DNA of 64,000 nucleotides from the NCBI GenBank assembly GCA_965207995.1, contig OZ242299.1:930001-994000 (forward strand). Reading direction: 5' to 3'. Position numbers and translations under genes: made by a program. Below, in pieces: positions 26,704-35,400 of this stretch (position 1 is its first letter; every line of letters starts with the position of its first letter). Under the pieces are notes generated by a model. It was not told the DNA's origin, searched no databases, and saw nothing but the letters and a program-made list of their open reading frames with translations. The DNA comes from DAOUKH01 sp965207995 (lineage in GTDB: Bacteria; Chloroflexota; Dehalococcoidia; SHYB01).

Positions 26704-27813
26704 TTAGAGGCCCCACAAGGTCGCCGCGTTGCTTATGGTGGCCTTCTCTTGTGTCTCGGCCGGCAGACCGTCGATGAGCGCGGCCAGCGTCTCTTTGGCG
26801 TGGACCCCAATTCCCTCTGGGTGGGGGAAGTCCGAGCCCCACACGAGCCGGTCCGGTCCGATGTAGGGCGATAGCTCGCGGACGTAGGGGTCATCGATAA
26901 ACCCATGCCAGACCCGGGTCCGCATGTACTCGCTGGGCTTCAATTTGGGAGGCAGATATCCGTAGGTGGTGACCCAAGTCCGCTGCATGTTCCTATCCAT
27001 CTCGTTCATGAACCAGGGTATCCACGAGATTTCGAACTCGCTGCAAAGGAGGGTCAGGTCGGGAAACCGGTCGAGAACGCCGCCATAGATGAAGTCCCTC
27101 GCCAGCACGGCCATGACCTCAGCGCGCTGCGAGACGATGGCCACGGGCATCTCGGCTCTTTCGGCTGGGGTGCTCAAGGACATGTGGCTCAGGACGCGGC
27201 CGGTCACGATATGCAGCGTCAGGGGTGCGCCAAGGTCTTGGGCTGCCGCCCAGAACCGGTCGTACACCGGTAGATGATAGGGAGGATATCCTTCGGACGG
27301 CTGCAGGCCGATCATGGCTCCCTTGAGTCCCAGGGCCGTGGTGCGCTGCAACTCTCCGACACCCCAATCGACATCCTCGATGGGGATCAACGCCGTGCCG
27401 ATCAAGCGCTTCGGGTCGCGGGAGCAGAATTCCGCCAGCCAGTCGTTGTAGACCTCGCAGCAGTCGCGCAGCATGCTCCGGTTCTTGTACCGGAACATCC
27501 CCAACGCCTCGGTGGGATTGAGCACCTCGGCCCTGATGTCCTCCTCGTCCTGGTAGCGCAACCTGAGATCGGGATCGGTGCCGGCCTGCTGTAGGCGGCG
27601 TTCGAGCTTCGCGTCGCGCACCCTCTGGCGGGCGGTCATGTCGATGATTTCGTTCTCGGCGCGGCGAAAGAACGGGCCTTTCTTGCCCTGGTATTCGTCG
27701 TAGACGCGGGGCAGCGCGTCGCCCCACTTCGGAGCGAGGTGGTCCCACCACAGCGTTTCGGGCTCGAAGACGTGAGAATCGCCCGAAATCAGCTGCCCGA
27801 GTTCCGCGGTCAT
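26704..27813 (-). CDS. Amidohydrolase-2 family protein, paralogue 1
   Basis: The 369-residue product is an ACMSD-like amidohydrolase/decarboxylase. It begins with SGDSHVFEPETLWWDHLAPKW and carries TLHIVTG (metal His), LLCSEFEISWIPWFMNEMDR and LVWGSDFPHPEG (metal Asp). The 370-residue protein at 32203 is closely similar over its whole length, so the two are recent paralogues. Its ATG overlaps the stop of the DUF6295-type gene (ATGA). Confidence 0.9.
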   Translation of the reverse strand: MTAELGQLISGDSHVFEPETLWWDHLAPKWGDALPRVYDEYQGKKGPFFRRAENEIIDMTARQRVRDAKLERRLQQAGTDPDLRLRYQDEEDIRAEVLNPTEALGMFRYKNRSMLRDCCEVYNDWLAEFCSRDPKRLIGTALIPIEDVDWGVGELQRTTALGLKGAMIGLQPSEGYPPYHLPVYDRFWAAAQDLGAPLTLHIVTGRVLSHMSLSTPAERAEMPVAIVSQRAEVMAVLARDFIYGGVLDRFPDLTLLCSEFEISWIPWFMNEMDRNMQRTWVTTYGYLPPKLKPSEYMRTRVWHGFIDDPYVRELSPYIGPDRLVWGSDFPHPEGIGVHAKETLAALIDGLPAETQEKATISNAATLWGL

Positions 27814-28097
27814 GGCCCACTCACCGCGCCGCCATGCTCGACACGCCAGGCGTCGGCTGCCTCGACGGCGCTCAGAATCGAATATGCCAGATCGCGAGCC
27901 GAGTCGGGGGTCAACTCGAGCGCAACCCGCATGCCCGCGGGAAGCGACGGATTGACGACATCTATGTTGACACTCTCCTCCAGCAAGGCGTGAGTTGGGT
28001 GGTCATAGTCCACAACGGCTTGCGCCACCGGAAACCAGCCCGCCGCGCCCTTGCCGCTGCCCTCCACGCTGATGATCTCTACGATTGACGTGCACAT
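27810..28097 (-). CDS. DUF6295-type small protein
   Basis: The 95-residue product begins MCTSIVEIISVEGSGKG and contains GWFPVAQAVVDYDHP and NIDVVNP, which I recognise as the DUF6295 pattern; the function is unknown. The start is ATG 28097, with GGAG about 9 nt upstream. Its stop overlaps the start of amidohydrolase paralogue 1, so the two are translated together and may act on the same compound. Confidence 0.8.
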   Translation of the reverse strand: MCTSIVEIISVEGSGKGAAGWFPVAQAVVDYDHPTHALLEESVNIDVVNPSLPAGMRVALELTPDSARDLAYSILSAVEAADAWRVEHGGAVSGP

Positions 28098-28113
28098 CGC
28101 GCTATCTCCGCGG

Positions 28114-28869
28114 TCATCCGGCGCCGGAGGATAGGTGTCTCTCGAAGAAGTCGAAGACCTTGCCCCAACCGTCCAGCGCCTGCTCCACGCGGTAGGCGGG
28201 TCTGTCGTGATAGAAGAAGCCGTGCCCCGCGCCGTCGTACATGTGGAACTCATACTCCTTGCCGTGCTTCTTCAGCTCATCCTCGTGCTGCGCCACCTGC
28301 GCGGGCGGAGGGTTCATGTCCTCTTGGCCAAAGAGCCCGAGCAGCGGGCATGAAAGGTCCTTCGTATAGTCGATCGGCGCAACCGGCTGTTTGTCGGTCA
28401 ACTCCTCGTCCGACATCACGACGCGCCCGCCCCATAGTTCGACCGTTGCGTCCAGATTCGTGAGCAGGCAAGCCGCGAGGAACGCCTGACGACCTCCGGA
28501 GCATGAGCCGATCAACCCGACCTTGCCATTGACGATCGGCAGCGACCGCAGGTACTTCACCGCGCCGTCGGTATCGCCCACGACCTGGTCGTCGGCGACG
28601 CCGCCCGCGGCGCGGACGCGAGCCGCCACGTCGTCGGAGCTCCCCTCGCCCGCGCGGTGGTACAGATTCGGGCAGATCGCGACGTAGCCGTGGTGGGCAA
28701 ACTTGCGCGTTGTTTCCCAGTACCACTCGTCCCAGCCGGGGGCGTGATGCAGGAGCACCACGCCTGGGAAGGGCCCGGCCCCCATGGGCCGCGCCAGATA
28801 GGCCGAGATGACGTCTCCTTCGAACCCCACCATGCTCGTCGTCTCCGCGATCATTCCTTCGTAGGCCAT
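28114..28869 (-). CDS. Dienelactone hydrolase family protein
   Basis: The 251-residue alpha/beta hydrolase has the nucleophile elbow GSCSGG, where Cys is the nucleophile as in true dienelactone hydrolases, then GLFGQEDMN (Asp) and GAGHGFF (His). Dienelactone hydrolases open the lactone formed during ortho-cleavage of (chloro)catechols. ATG 28869 follows an AAGGAG site. It sits between the importer permeases and the DUF6295/amidohydrolase pair, in line with aromatic-ring catabolism. Confidence 0.9.
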   Translation of the reverse strand: MAYEGMIAETTSMVGFEGDVISAYLARPMGAGPFPGVVLLHHAPGWDEWYWETTRKFAHHGYVAICPNLYHRAGEGSSDDVAARVRAAGGVADDQVVGDTDGAVKYLRSLPIVNGKVGLIGSCSGGRQAFLAACLLTNLDATVELWGGRVVMSDEELTDKQPVAPIDYTKDLSCPLLGLFGQEDMNPPPAQVAQHEDELKKHGKEYEFHMYDGAGHGFFYHDRPAYRVEQALDGWGKVFDFFERHLSSGAG

Positions 28870-28924
28870 CTTGCGCGCTCCTTTTTCTGTATCGACGTCT
28901 CCGGCCTCGCCGCGCTTCGGGGTG

Positions 28925-29818
28925 CTAGGTGCGGGCAATCCTCGGGTCCAGAAGGTCCCGCAGTCCGTCGCCGGCGAGGCTCACACCCATGACGGTGAGG
29001 CCCAGGGCGGTTCCCGGGAAGACAATCACCCAGATGGCGACCTGCACATAGTAGTTCCCTTCCGCCATCATGTTGCCCCAACTCGGTATGTCGGGCGAGA
29101 TGCCGGCGCCCAGGAAGGAAAGGGTCGCCTCGGTCAGGATGGCGAGCGCACAGGTAAACGTCCCCTGAATGATCAACGGCGGGACCGTGCTGGGGAAAAT
29201 GTGGAATGCAAGGATGCGGCTCGTGCGCGCGCCGATGGCCCGTGCCGCTTCGACGAATTGCTGCTCTCGAAGGGAAAGCACGCTGGCCCGAACGACACGG
29301 GTCTCCCTTGGAAAGGAGACAACCACAAGGGCGGCAATCACGTTCCCCATACTTGCACCGAGGATAGCCACCATCGCAATCGCCAAGAGAATCATCGGAA
29401 AGGCCATGAGGCCGTCCATGAAGCGCATGATGATGGCGTCGGCCGTACGAAAATAGCCGGCGGTGAGTCCAAAGACTGTGCCCAACGCCATCGAGAGCGC
29501 CGCCACCGAGAAGCCGACCACGAGAGAGATGCGGCCCCCGTAGATCGTCCGTGGGTACACCTCACGTCCGACCTGGTCGGTCCCAAACCAGTATTCGCGG
29601 GAGGGCGGCTGGAGGCGGTTTATAGGGTTGAGGCGATCGGGGTCCTGGGGTGCGAACAGCGGCGCCGCGGTCGTTATGATGGCGATAGCCACCACGAACG
29701 CAATCCCCGCGGCCATCGTCGGATTTCCGCGGGCGTGACGCACCAACCACCGCAGCACCCGAAGCGGCCGGTCCCAGGCCGTCTTGGGGATTGAAATCGC
29801 TGTCTCTTCAGCGACCAC
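28925..29818 (-). CDS. Peptide/opine-type ABC importer permease (DppC-like)
   Basis: The 297-residue inner-membrane protein has an N-terminal cytoplasmic stretch, the conserved YWFGTDQVGREVYPRTIYGGR segment of DppC/OppC permeases, about six helices, and the EAA loop (EAARAIGARTSRILAFHIFP) that contacts the ATPase. Its GTG start overlaps the DppB-like stop by one base. There is no ATPase gene nearby; the nearest peptide-type ATPases are at 48155-50268. Confidence 0.93.
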   Translation of the reverse strand: MVAEETAISIPKTAWDRPLRVLRWLVRHARGNPTMAAGIAFVVAIAIITTAAPLFAPQDPDRLNPINRLQPPSREYWFGTDQVGREVYPRTIYGGRISLVVGFSVAALSMALGTVFGLTAGYFRTADAIIMRFMDGLMAFPMILLAIAMVAILGASMGNVIAALVVVSFPRETRVVRASVLSLREQQFVEAARAIGARTSRILAFHIFPSTVPPLIIQGTFTCALAILTEATLSFLGAGISPDIPSWGNMMAEGNYYVQVAIWVIVFPGTALGLTVMGVSLAGDGLRDLLDPRIART

Positions 29819-30759
29819 TAGTATCTGATCCTTGGGTCAAAGTACGTGTAGAGGATGTCAACAACGAGATTGACGAGTACGTAAGCGGCGGAGATGACGA
29901 GCACGACCCCTTGGATGACCGGATAGTCTCTGCGGGCGATCGAATCCACGAGCAGCCGGCCCATGCCGGGAACGGCGAACACGCTCTCCACGACGACAAG
30001 CCCGGTAATCAGGAAAGCGACGCCAAAGCCGATGACGGTGAGAATCGGCAACGCCGCGTTCCCGACGCCATGCCGAAAGAGCACCAGGCTCTCGCTCAGG
30101 CCCTTCGCCCGAGCGGTGCGAATGTAGTCTTGTTTCAAGACCTCGAGCACGCTTGATCTCGTCATGCGGATGATCAACGCCATGAACGTATTGCTGGCGG
30201 CCACCGAAGGGAGGACGAGGTAGTACAGATAGTCGCCGAAGTTCTCGGTCAACGGCACATAGCCGTTCACGGGGAAGAGGCGCACTTGCAGGCCGACGGC
30301 CCACACGATCAGGAATCCCATGAAGAACGGCGGGAGCGCGAGCCCGATCACGGCCCAGACCATGATGGACCGATCGATCCACGTATTGGCCTTCCAGGCG
30401 GCGATCACTCCCAGCGGCAGCCCCGATAAGATGGCGATGAGCGTGGCGAAGACGGCGATCGACAGCGTCGGCTCGAAGCGGTCCGCGATCAGCTCCGACA
30501 CCTCCTTGCCCGAGAAGACGCTTATCCCCAGATCCCCCTGCAGGGTGTTCCCAAGAAAGATGCCCAGCCGTACCGGATAGGGCCGGTCCAGCCCGAGATT
30601 CTCACGGATCTGCGCGACATCTTCCGGGGTGGCATCGTCGCCGGCCAAGACCTCCGCGGGGTCGCCCGGCGTCAGGTAGAGGAGGCTGAAGGTGACGATG
30701 GCGACGAACAGCACCACGGGGATGCTGGCAAGTAGTCGTCGTCCAAGGTAGCCGCGCAC
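29818..30759 (-). CDS. Peptide/opine-type ABC importer permease (DppB-like)
   Basis: The 313-residue protein has the DppB pattern: an N-terminal helix (RRLLASIPVVLFVAIVTFSL), a periplasmic GDPAEVLAGDDATPEDV segment, four to five more helices, and an EAA-type loop with DYIRTARAKGLSE. GTG 30759 has GGAGG about 5 nt upstream. It pairs with the DppC-like permease encoded just downstream and probably with the binding protein at 36807. Confidence 0.93.
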   Translation of the reverse strand: MRGYLGRRLLASIPVVLFVAIVTFSLLYLTPGDPAEVLAGDDATPEDVAQIRENLGLDRPYPVRLGIFLGNTLQGDLGISVFSGKEVSELIADRFEPTLSIAVFATLIAILSGLPLGVIAAWKANTWIDRSIMVWAVIGLALPPFFMGFLIVWAVGLQVRLFPVNGYVPLTENFGDYLYYLVLPSVAASNTFMALIIRMTRSSVLEVLKQDYIRTARAKGLSESLVLFRHGVGNAALPILTVIGFGVAFLITGLVVVESVFAVPGMGRLLVDSIARRDYPVIQGVVLVISAAYVLVNLVVDILYTYFDPRIRY

Positions 30760-30833
30760 TCCGCCTCCGAGTTAACGTCCAGCTTCCGCCCACGCAGGAC
30801 CCTGATCTAGGATCCCCGGCCGGGTCGGCTTTG

Positions 30834-32135
30834 CTAGTTTCGCTTGCCGATCCACTCCGCGACTTTCGCCTCGTCGGGAGGCGCCTTCAGGCATCCGAAG
30901 GCTCCGTCAAGCCGTTTGAAGTCGCGCGACCGCTTGGCCAAGTGGCGGCGGAAGTAGATGATCCCCACGTCCACCATGCCGAGCTTCTGAGGAGTCTCAT
31001 AGTTCAAGCGGTCTTCCTTGAAGACAACGAGATCCTCAAGCTCGTTGACGGAGATGACGGTGGCCAGCCTTCGCCAGAAATAGTAGTAGAGGTGATGGTA
31101 CCAACGCGTCAAGAAATTCGGCTCTTTCCTGAAGACGTTAAAGGTCCACATCCGTGTGTGGATGTGGTCCACCGGGACCCCCCATCGGATGTGCACGTGG
31201 GTGCCGACGGGGATGCGCACGATGCTGGGGAGCTCGACGTTGTGGTCGTGGCTCGCCCAGTTCTTCTCGTTCAGGGGCCCCTCTCGGGTCCCACCGCCCG
31301 ACCCCTTAGGCGCCGGTAGGATTCTCCACCATACATGCCGCGGCCATTTCCCCAAGCCGGGGTATTCCGACTGGCCGTACTTGATGGCGCCGAATCGCAC
31401 GCTGACGTGCTTTTCCCCTTCATCCACGATCTTGAAGGGTCCGGTCTGTATGGGCCGTTTGCGGAAAAAGAGGAGCCTGCGGTGAAAGAACCGCCAGAAG
31501 CTCAGACCCCGGTGCAGATAGAGGCCATGATTGTCGATGCCCTGGTTCACCGGCTCCGTCCAGTTGGCCTCCCAGATCTTTGTCCTGGTATAGCGCCGGC
31601 CGGACAGGTTTTCGTCATTGAATTCCCACGGCAGGTCTTCTTCCAACGGCACGGGATCCGTAATCCCCATCCAGACAAAGATGATTCCCTGCCATTCCTC
31701 CGTCGGGTACTTCCGCGCCTTCATCTTCGCCGCTAGAGGCGAGACATCGGCCTCGACGAGCCCCGCCACGCACTGACCGCTGGCGTCGAACGTATAGCCG
31801 TGGTAGGGGCAGGTGATCGTCCCGGGGAACTCGCAGAAGCCGCGGGAGAGCCGGGCGCCGCGATGAGGGCACCAGTCGCTGAGGGCCTCGATCCGTCCTT
31901 CCTTGCCCTTGAAGAAGACCAGCTCCTCGCCCAACATCGTGACGTTGACCGGCCGTCGGCCCACCTGCTTCTTCCAGATCGCCGGGTACCAGTACTCCCT
32001 GAAGCCGAGCTTGGGGCAGAAGTCCCAGGGGCCGATCTGCGACGAGCCGTAGGCCTCCGTGGCCGTGGCGCCGACATCCTCGGTGAATTCACCCGTACGC
32101 CCGGGCCGGGCCACTCGCGGCTTCGCCTCTACCAT
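30834..32135 (-). CDS. Rieske oxygenase alpha subunit, paralogue 1
   Basis: The 433-residue product is an aromatic-ring-hydroxylating (or demethylating) oxygenase. The Rieske [2Fe-2S] ligands are C89-P-H91 and C109-P-Y-H112; the mononuclear iron histidines are H203 and H208 in DNHGLYLH. Reductase and ferredoxin partners are not adjacent. It is nearly collinear with the 433-residue protein at 35401, so the two arose by duplication. GGAGGG precedes the ATG. Together with the VOC dioxygenase and hydrolases nearby it fits an aromatic degradation route. Confidence 0.93.
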   Translation of the reverse strand: MVEAKPRVARPGRTGEFTEDVGATATEAYGSSQIGPWDFCPKLGFREYWYPAIWKKQVGRRPVNVTMLGEELVFFKGKEGRIEALSDWCPHRGARLSRGFCEFPGTITCPYHGYTFDASGQCVAGLVEADVSPLAAKMKARKYPTEEWQGIIFVWMGITDPVPLEEDLPWEFNDENLSGRRYTRTKIWEANWTEPVNQGIDNHGLYLHRGLSFWRFFHRRLLFFRKRPIQTGPFKIVDEGEKHVSVRFGAIKYGQSEYPGLGKWPRHVWWRILPAPKGSGGGTREGPLNEKNWASHDHNVELPSIVRIPVGTHVHIRWGVPVDHIHTRMWTFNVFRKEPNFLTRWYHHLYYYFWRRLATVISVNELEDLVVFKEDRLNYETPQKLGMVDVGIIYFRRHLAKRSRDFKRLDGAFGCLKAPPDEAKVAEWIGKRN

Positions 32136-32202
32136 CGACGTCCCTCCATCTGCTCCCGCTCAAGCGCCTGCATGGTAGGCGCGGGAAGGTCCTCCCCGTC
32201 GG

Positions 32203-33315
32203 CTACAGCCCCCAGAGGGCGGCGGCGTTCGTCGAGGTCAGCTTCTCCCGGTCGTCCGCGCTCAGCCCGCCGAGAATACCATCCAGCGTCTGGCGGGCCT
32301 TGAGCCCGATGCCTTCGGGGTGCGGGAAGTCCGACCCCCACAAGATGCGGTCGATGCCGACGATGGGCCCGAGCTCCGAGATGAAAGGGTCGTCGATAAA
32401 CCCGTGGAAGACCCGCGTCTTCATGTACTCGCTGGGCAGCATCTTTGGAGACGGGTACCCGTACGTGATGGTCCAGGTTCGCTGCATGTTCCGGTCCATC
32501 TCGTTCATGAACCAGGGGATCCACGAAATCTCGAACTCGCTGCAGAGAAGCGTCAGGCCGGGGAAGCGGTCGAGGATGCCGCCGTAGATGAAGTCGCGGG
32601 CCAGCACCCACATCACTTCGGCGCGCGACATGATGATGCCCATCGGCATCTCTCGTCTCTCCTCCGGAGTGATCAGCGAGAGACCGGTGCGGATCCTGCC
32701 GGTGCCGATGTGCAGCGTGATAGGCGCCTCGATTTCTCGCGCCGCCGACCAGAACCGGTCATAGTAGGTGTTCGAATACGGCGGAAAGCCCTCCGGCGGC
32801 TCCAGGTTGATGAACGCTCCCTTGAGGCCCTTCGCCGTCGTGCGTTCAAGCTCTCTGGCCGCCCAGTCCACGTCCTCGATGGGAATGATCGCCGTACCGA
32901 TCAGGCTCTTGGGATCATAGGAGCAGTACTCCGCGAGCCAATCGTTGTAAACCGTACAGCAGTCGCGGAGCATGTCGCGGTTCTCGGTCTGGATGAACGT
33001 GAGGCCCTCCGTCGGATTGAGTATCTCCGCGTCGACGCCTTCCTCATGCTGGTAGGCCTTGCGCAGCTCCGGGTCCGTGCCCGCTTCCTGCCACTTCCGG
33101 TCAAGTTTGGCGTCTCGCACCCGCTGCCTGCTGACCAGCTCAATGACTGCATCATCGATTCCGTTGTAGAAGAACTCCCCCTTCTCCCCTTGGAACTCAT
33201 TGATGACCCGTGGGAGCTTCTCTCCCCACTTGTCCGCCAGATGGTCCCACCAAAGGTTGGGAGGCTCGAAAACGTGAGAGTCGGCGGAGATGAAGCGTTG
33301 CTCTGTCGCTACCAT
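32203..33315 (-). CDS. Amidohydrolase-2 family protein, paralogue 2
   Basis: The 370-residue product is collinear with the protein at 26704: SADSHVFEPPNLWWDHLADKW, TLHIGTG, LLCSEFEISWIPWFMNEMDR and ILWGSDFPHPEG are shared. It probably is a metal-dependent decarboxylase or hydrolase of a ring-cleavage product. GGAGAA precedes the ATG. It lies directly upstream of Rieske paralogue 1 in the same direction. Confidence 0.9.
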   Translation of the reverse strand: MVATEQRFISADSHVFEPPNLWWDHLADKWGEKLPRVINEFQGEKGEFFYNGIDDAVIELVSRQRVRDAKLDRKWQEAGTDPELRKAYQHEEGVDAEILNPTEGLTFIQTENRDMLRDCCTVYNDWLAEYCSYDPKSLIGTAIIPIEDVDWAARELERTTAKGLKGAFINLEPPEGFPPYSNTYYDRFWSAAREIEAPITLHIGTGRIRTGLSLITPEERREMPMGIIMSRAEVMWVLARDFIYGGILDRFPGLTLLCSEFEISWIPWFMNEMDRNMQRTWTITYGYPSPKMLPSEYMKTRVFHGFIDDPFISELGPIVGIDRILWGSDFPHPEGIGLKARQTLDGILGGLSADDREKLTSTNAAALWGL

Positions 33316-33393
33316 GTCGGTTCTCCTTTGCTCATTGCCTAACGTTGCCGCCGCCCCACGGCCGCCAACGACACGGTTGGGACGCTGATTGCC

Positions 33394-34230
33394 TCACCGC
33401 GCGGCGGCGGCGTCCATCGATGGCCATTGCGCTTTCAGGAATGAAAGCATCACCTCGCTGGTCATGTCCGGCTGCTCGTACCCGTAGAAATGGCCGCAGT
33501 TCTCGAGCACCTTGAGGAAAGAGTTCGGTATTGCCTTGTTGAGGTCCGCCCCGTTCGGAAATGGAGTGCGAGCGTCGTGCTCCCCGACGATGACCAGGCT
33601 CGGGCAGCGAATTTCCCCCAGGCGGTCCCCAACCGTCAGCGGTGTGTTGATCATGCGCACCGTCTCGAGATACTCCTTGGGATCATTTCGAAGGTGCTCG
33701 CGCCGAATGGCTTCGACCGCGTGGGGCTTGTGCTGAATGCTGTCGGGACTGAAGGCGCCCTTGGTGAACTCGAAAGTCTCGGCCACGATCTGTTCGGCGG
33801 TGGCGCCGCCTTCGATCAGCTTCCGGCGTTTCTCGAAGCCGGACGGGTCTATCGCGCGCACGAGACGAGGGCTGACGGCCCCGATAAGCACCAGCTTGGA
33901 CACCCGCTGCGGGTAGTGGACGGCAAAGTCCATGACGACGCCGGCGCCGAGCGACCACCCCACCAGGATGGCCTCATCGATACCAAAGCTATCGAGGAAG
34001 GCGCTGAGGTCTGCCCGCCAGACCTCGTACGAGATCCTCGGTTCGGCTGGGCGCTGCGTTTCGCCCGCACCTCTGAGGTCGTAGGCGTAGACCGTGAACT
34101 CGCGGGACAGGATGGGCATCATCTCCTCGAAGCACTCGGCCCGCGACCCACCCCCGTGGAGGAGGACCATCGGATAGCCCTCGCCTGCCACTTCGTAGTG
34201 AACGTTCAGGTCGCCGATTTTTCGAAACAT
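33394..34230 (-). CDS. Alpha/beta hydrolase
   Basis: The 278-residue product has the oxyanion segment VLLHGGGS near residue 20, the nucleophile elbow GWSLGAG near residue 95, the acid in VIVGEHDARTPF and the base in ENCGHFYGYEQP. This set matches the meta-cleavage product hydrolase and haloperoxidase groups. It is encoded just downstream of the two-domain VOC dioxygenase, which suggests it hydrolyses the ring-cleavage product. ATG 34230 is preferred; ATG 34239 lies too near the GGAG site. Confidence 0.88.
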   Translation of the reverse strand: MFRKIGDLNVHYEVAGEGYPMVLLHGGGSRAECFEEMMPILSREFTVYAYDLRGAGETQRPAEPRISYEVWRADLSAFLDSFGIDEAILVGWSLGAGVVMDFAVHYPQRVSKLVLIGAVSPRLVRAIDPSGFEKRRKLIEGGATAEQIVAETFEFTKGAFSPDSIQHKPHAVEAIRREHLRNDPKEYLETVRMINTPLTVGDRLGEIRCPSLVIVGEHDARTPFPNGADLNKAIPNSFLKVLENCGHFYGYEQPDMTSEVMLSFLKAQWPSMDAAAAR

Positions 34231-34264
34231 GGCCACCATTCTCCGGGCGGGGAACGTGTTTGCG

Positions 34265-35263
34265 CTACAGCAACAAGACCGCGAGCGCCGGGTCCATCGC
34301 CTCGACCTCGTCGAGGAAGTCCGGCGTCTCGCAATAGGCCTGGACCAGGATGCCGTCCGGGTCGCGGAAGTAGACCGCTTGCTTCCTTGGATGCTCAATC
34401 TTGTACTCGACCTGCACTCCCTTCGCGGCGAGCCGCTCCGGAGCGCCGTCGAGATCGTTGGCGTCGGTGAGCTCGAAGGCGACTTGATGAACGCCTGGCT
34501 CGTGCCGGGCCGAGGCGGGGATCAGCACCAGGGAATACCCGGAGTAGCCCTTGCCCTTCAGCACGCAGAACGCCCCGTCTGGCTCGGCGAAGATTTCCCG
34601 TAGTCCAACCATCTCCGTGTAGAACCGGCGAAGGGCGGGAAAGTCTTGAGCGGCGATCGTAGCGTGGGCGGTCCGCTTGGCATGCAGCGGAGCGGAGTCG
34701 ATCCGGCGAATCTCCGGGTCCATGTTAATGAACGTCTCGGTCTTCGGCGGCTCCGCCTCCGGCACGTACGGCTTGTGCGACACCGTGACACCCGGCTTCC
34801 GGTAGTCCCGCCAGTTGCTCAGCATGTCGACGGTGAGCTCTATGCCATGGCCCTCGGGGTCGTGGAAGTAGACGCTGCGGGTGACGAGGCGGTCTTCGAG
34901 CCCAAGGGGCCCGACGCCCCCGCCATCGAGGCGCCGCCAAGCCTCCACCAGCTCCGCCTCGTTGTACATTTCGAAGGCGAAGTGGTTCAACCCGGGCCGC
35001 GACCCATACTCGTGAGGCCTGACCCTATGGTCCGGGCGTTGCTCCTGCGAGTCGGCAACCTCGATGAAGGCCAAGTCGTGATGGGTGTTGCCGTTGCTCA
35101 GGAAGACGACCTTTTCGTCAACGATGCGAAAGGTCTCTTCCACGCCCAAGATTTGGTTGTAGAAGTCGAAGCTGCGCTCGTAGTCGCCAACGTACATGTT
35201 GGCGTGGACGAGCCGGCGCGGCGCTCCGGTGGCCTGGTATGCCTTCTCCGCGACTTGTGGCAT
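34265..35263 (-). CDS. Two-domain VOC extradiol dioxygenase-like protein
   Basis: The 332-residue product has two VOC domains, as in type I extradiol catechol dioxygenases. Domain 1 carries a complete candidate metal set (H20, H94, E142). Domain 2 has H200 and H259 but Q308 where the third ligand Glu is expected (GILVQAY). In BphC-type enzymes iron is in the C-terminal domain, so here the active site may be in domain 1. It lies between Rieske paralogue 2 and the alpha/beta hydrolase. Confidence 0.85.
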   Translation of the reverse strand: MPQVAEKAYQATGAPRRLVHANMYVGDYERSFDFYNQILGVEETFRIVDEKVVFLSNGNTHHDLAFIEVADSQEQRPDHRVRPHEYGSRPGLNHFAFEMYNEAELVEAWRRLDGGGVGPLGLEDRLVTRSVYFHDPEGHGIELTVDMLSNWRDYRKPGVTVSHKPYVPEAEPPKTETFINMDPEIRRIDSAPLHAKRTAHATIAAQDFPALRRFYTEMVGLREIFAEPDGAFCVLKGKGYSGYSLVLIPASARHEPGVHQVAFELTDANDLDGAPERLAAKGVQVEYKIEHPRKQAVYFRDPDGILVQAYCETPDFLDEVEAMDPALAVLLL

Positions 35264-35400
35264 GCCGCCGTCCTCTCCGTGTCACTGCACAGAAGCAGCG
35301 CCGCCCCGCCGAGCCATTCGGTCGCGAGCGCCGGGAGCCCGCTCCCGCCGGTTCGCCCTCCGGCTGCATCCGCCCCATGCGGTGACGGCTCGGGATTCGG

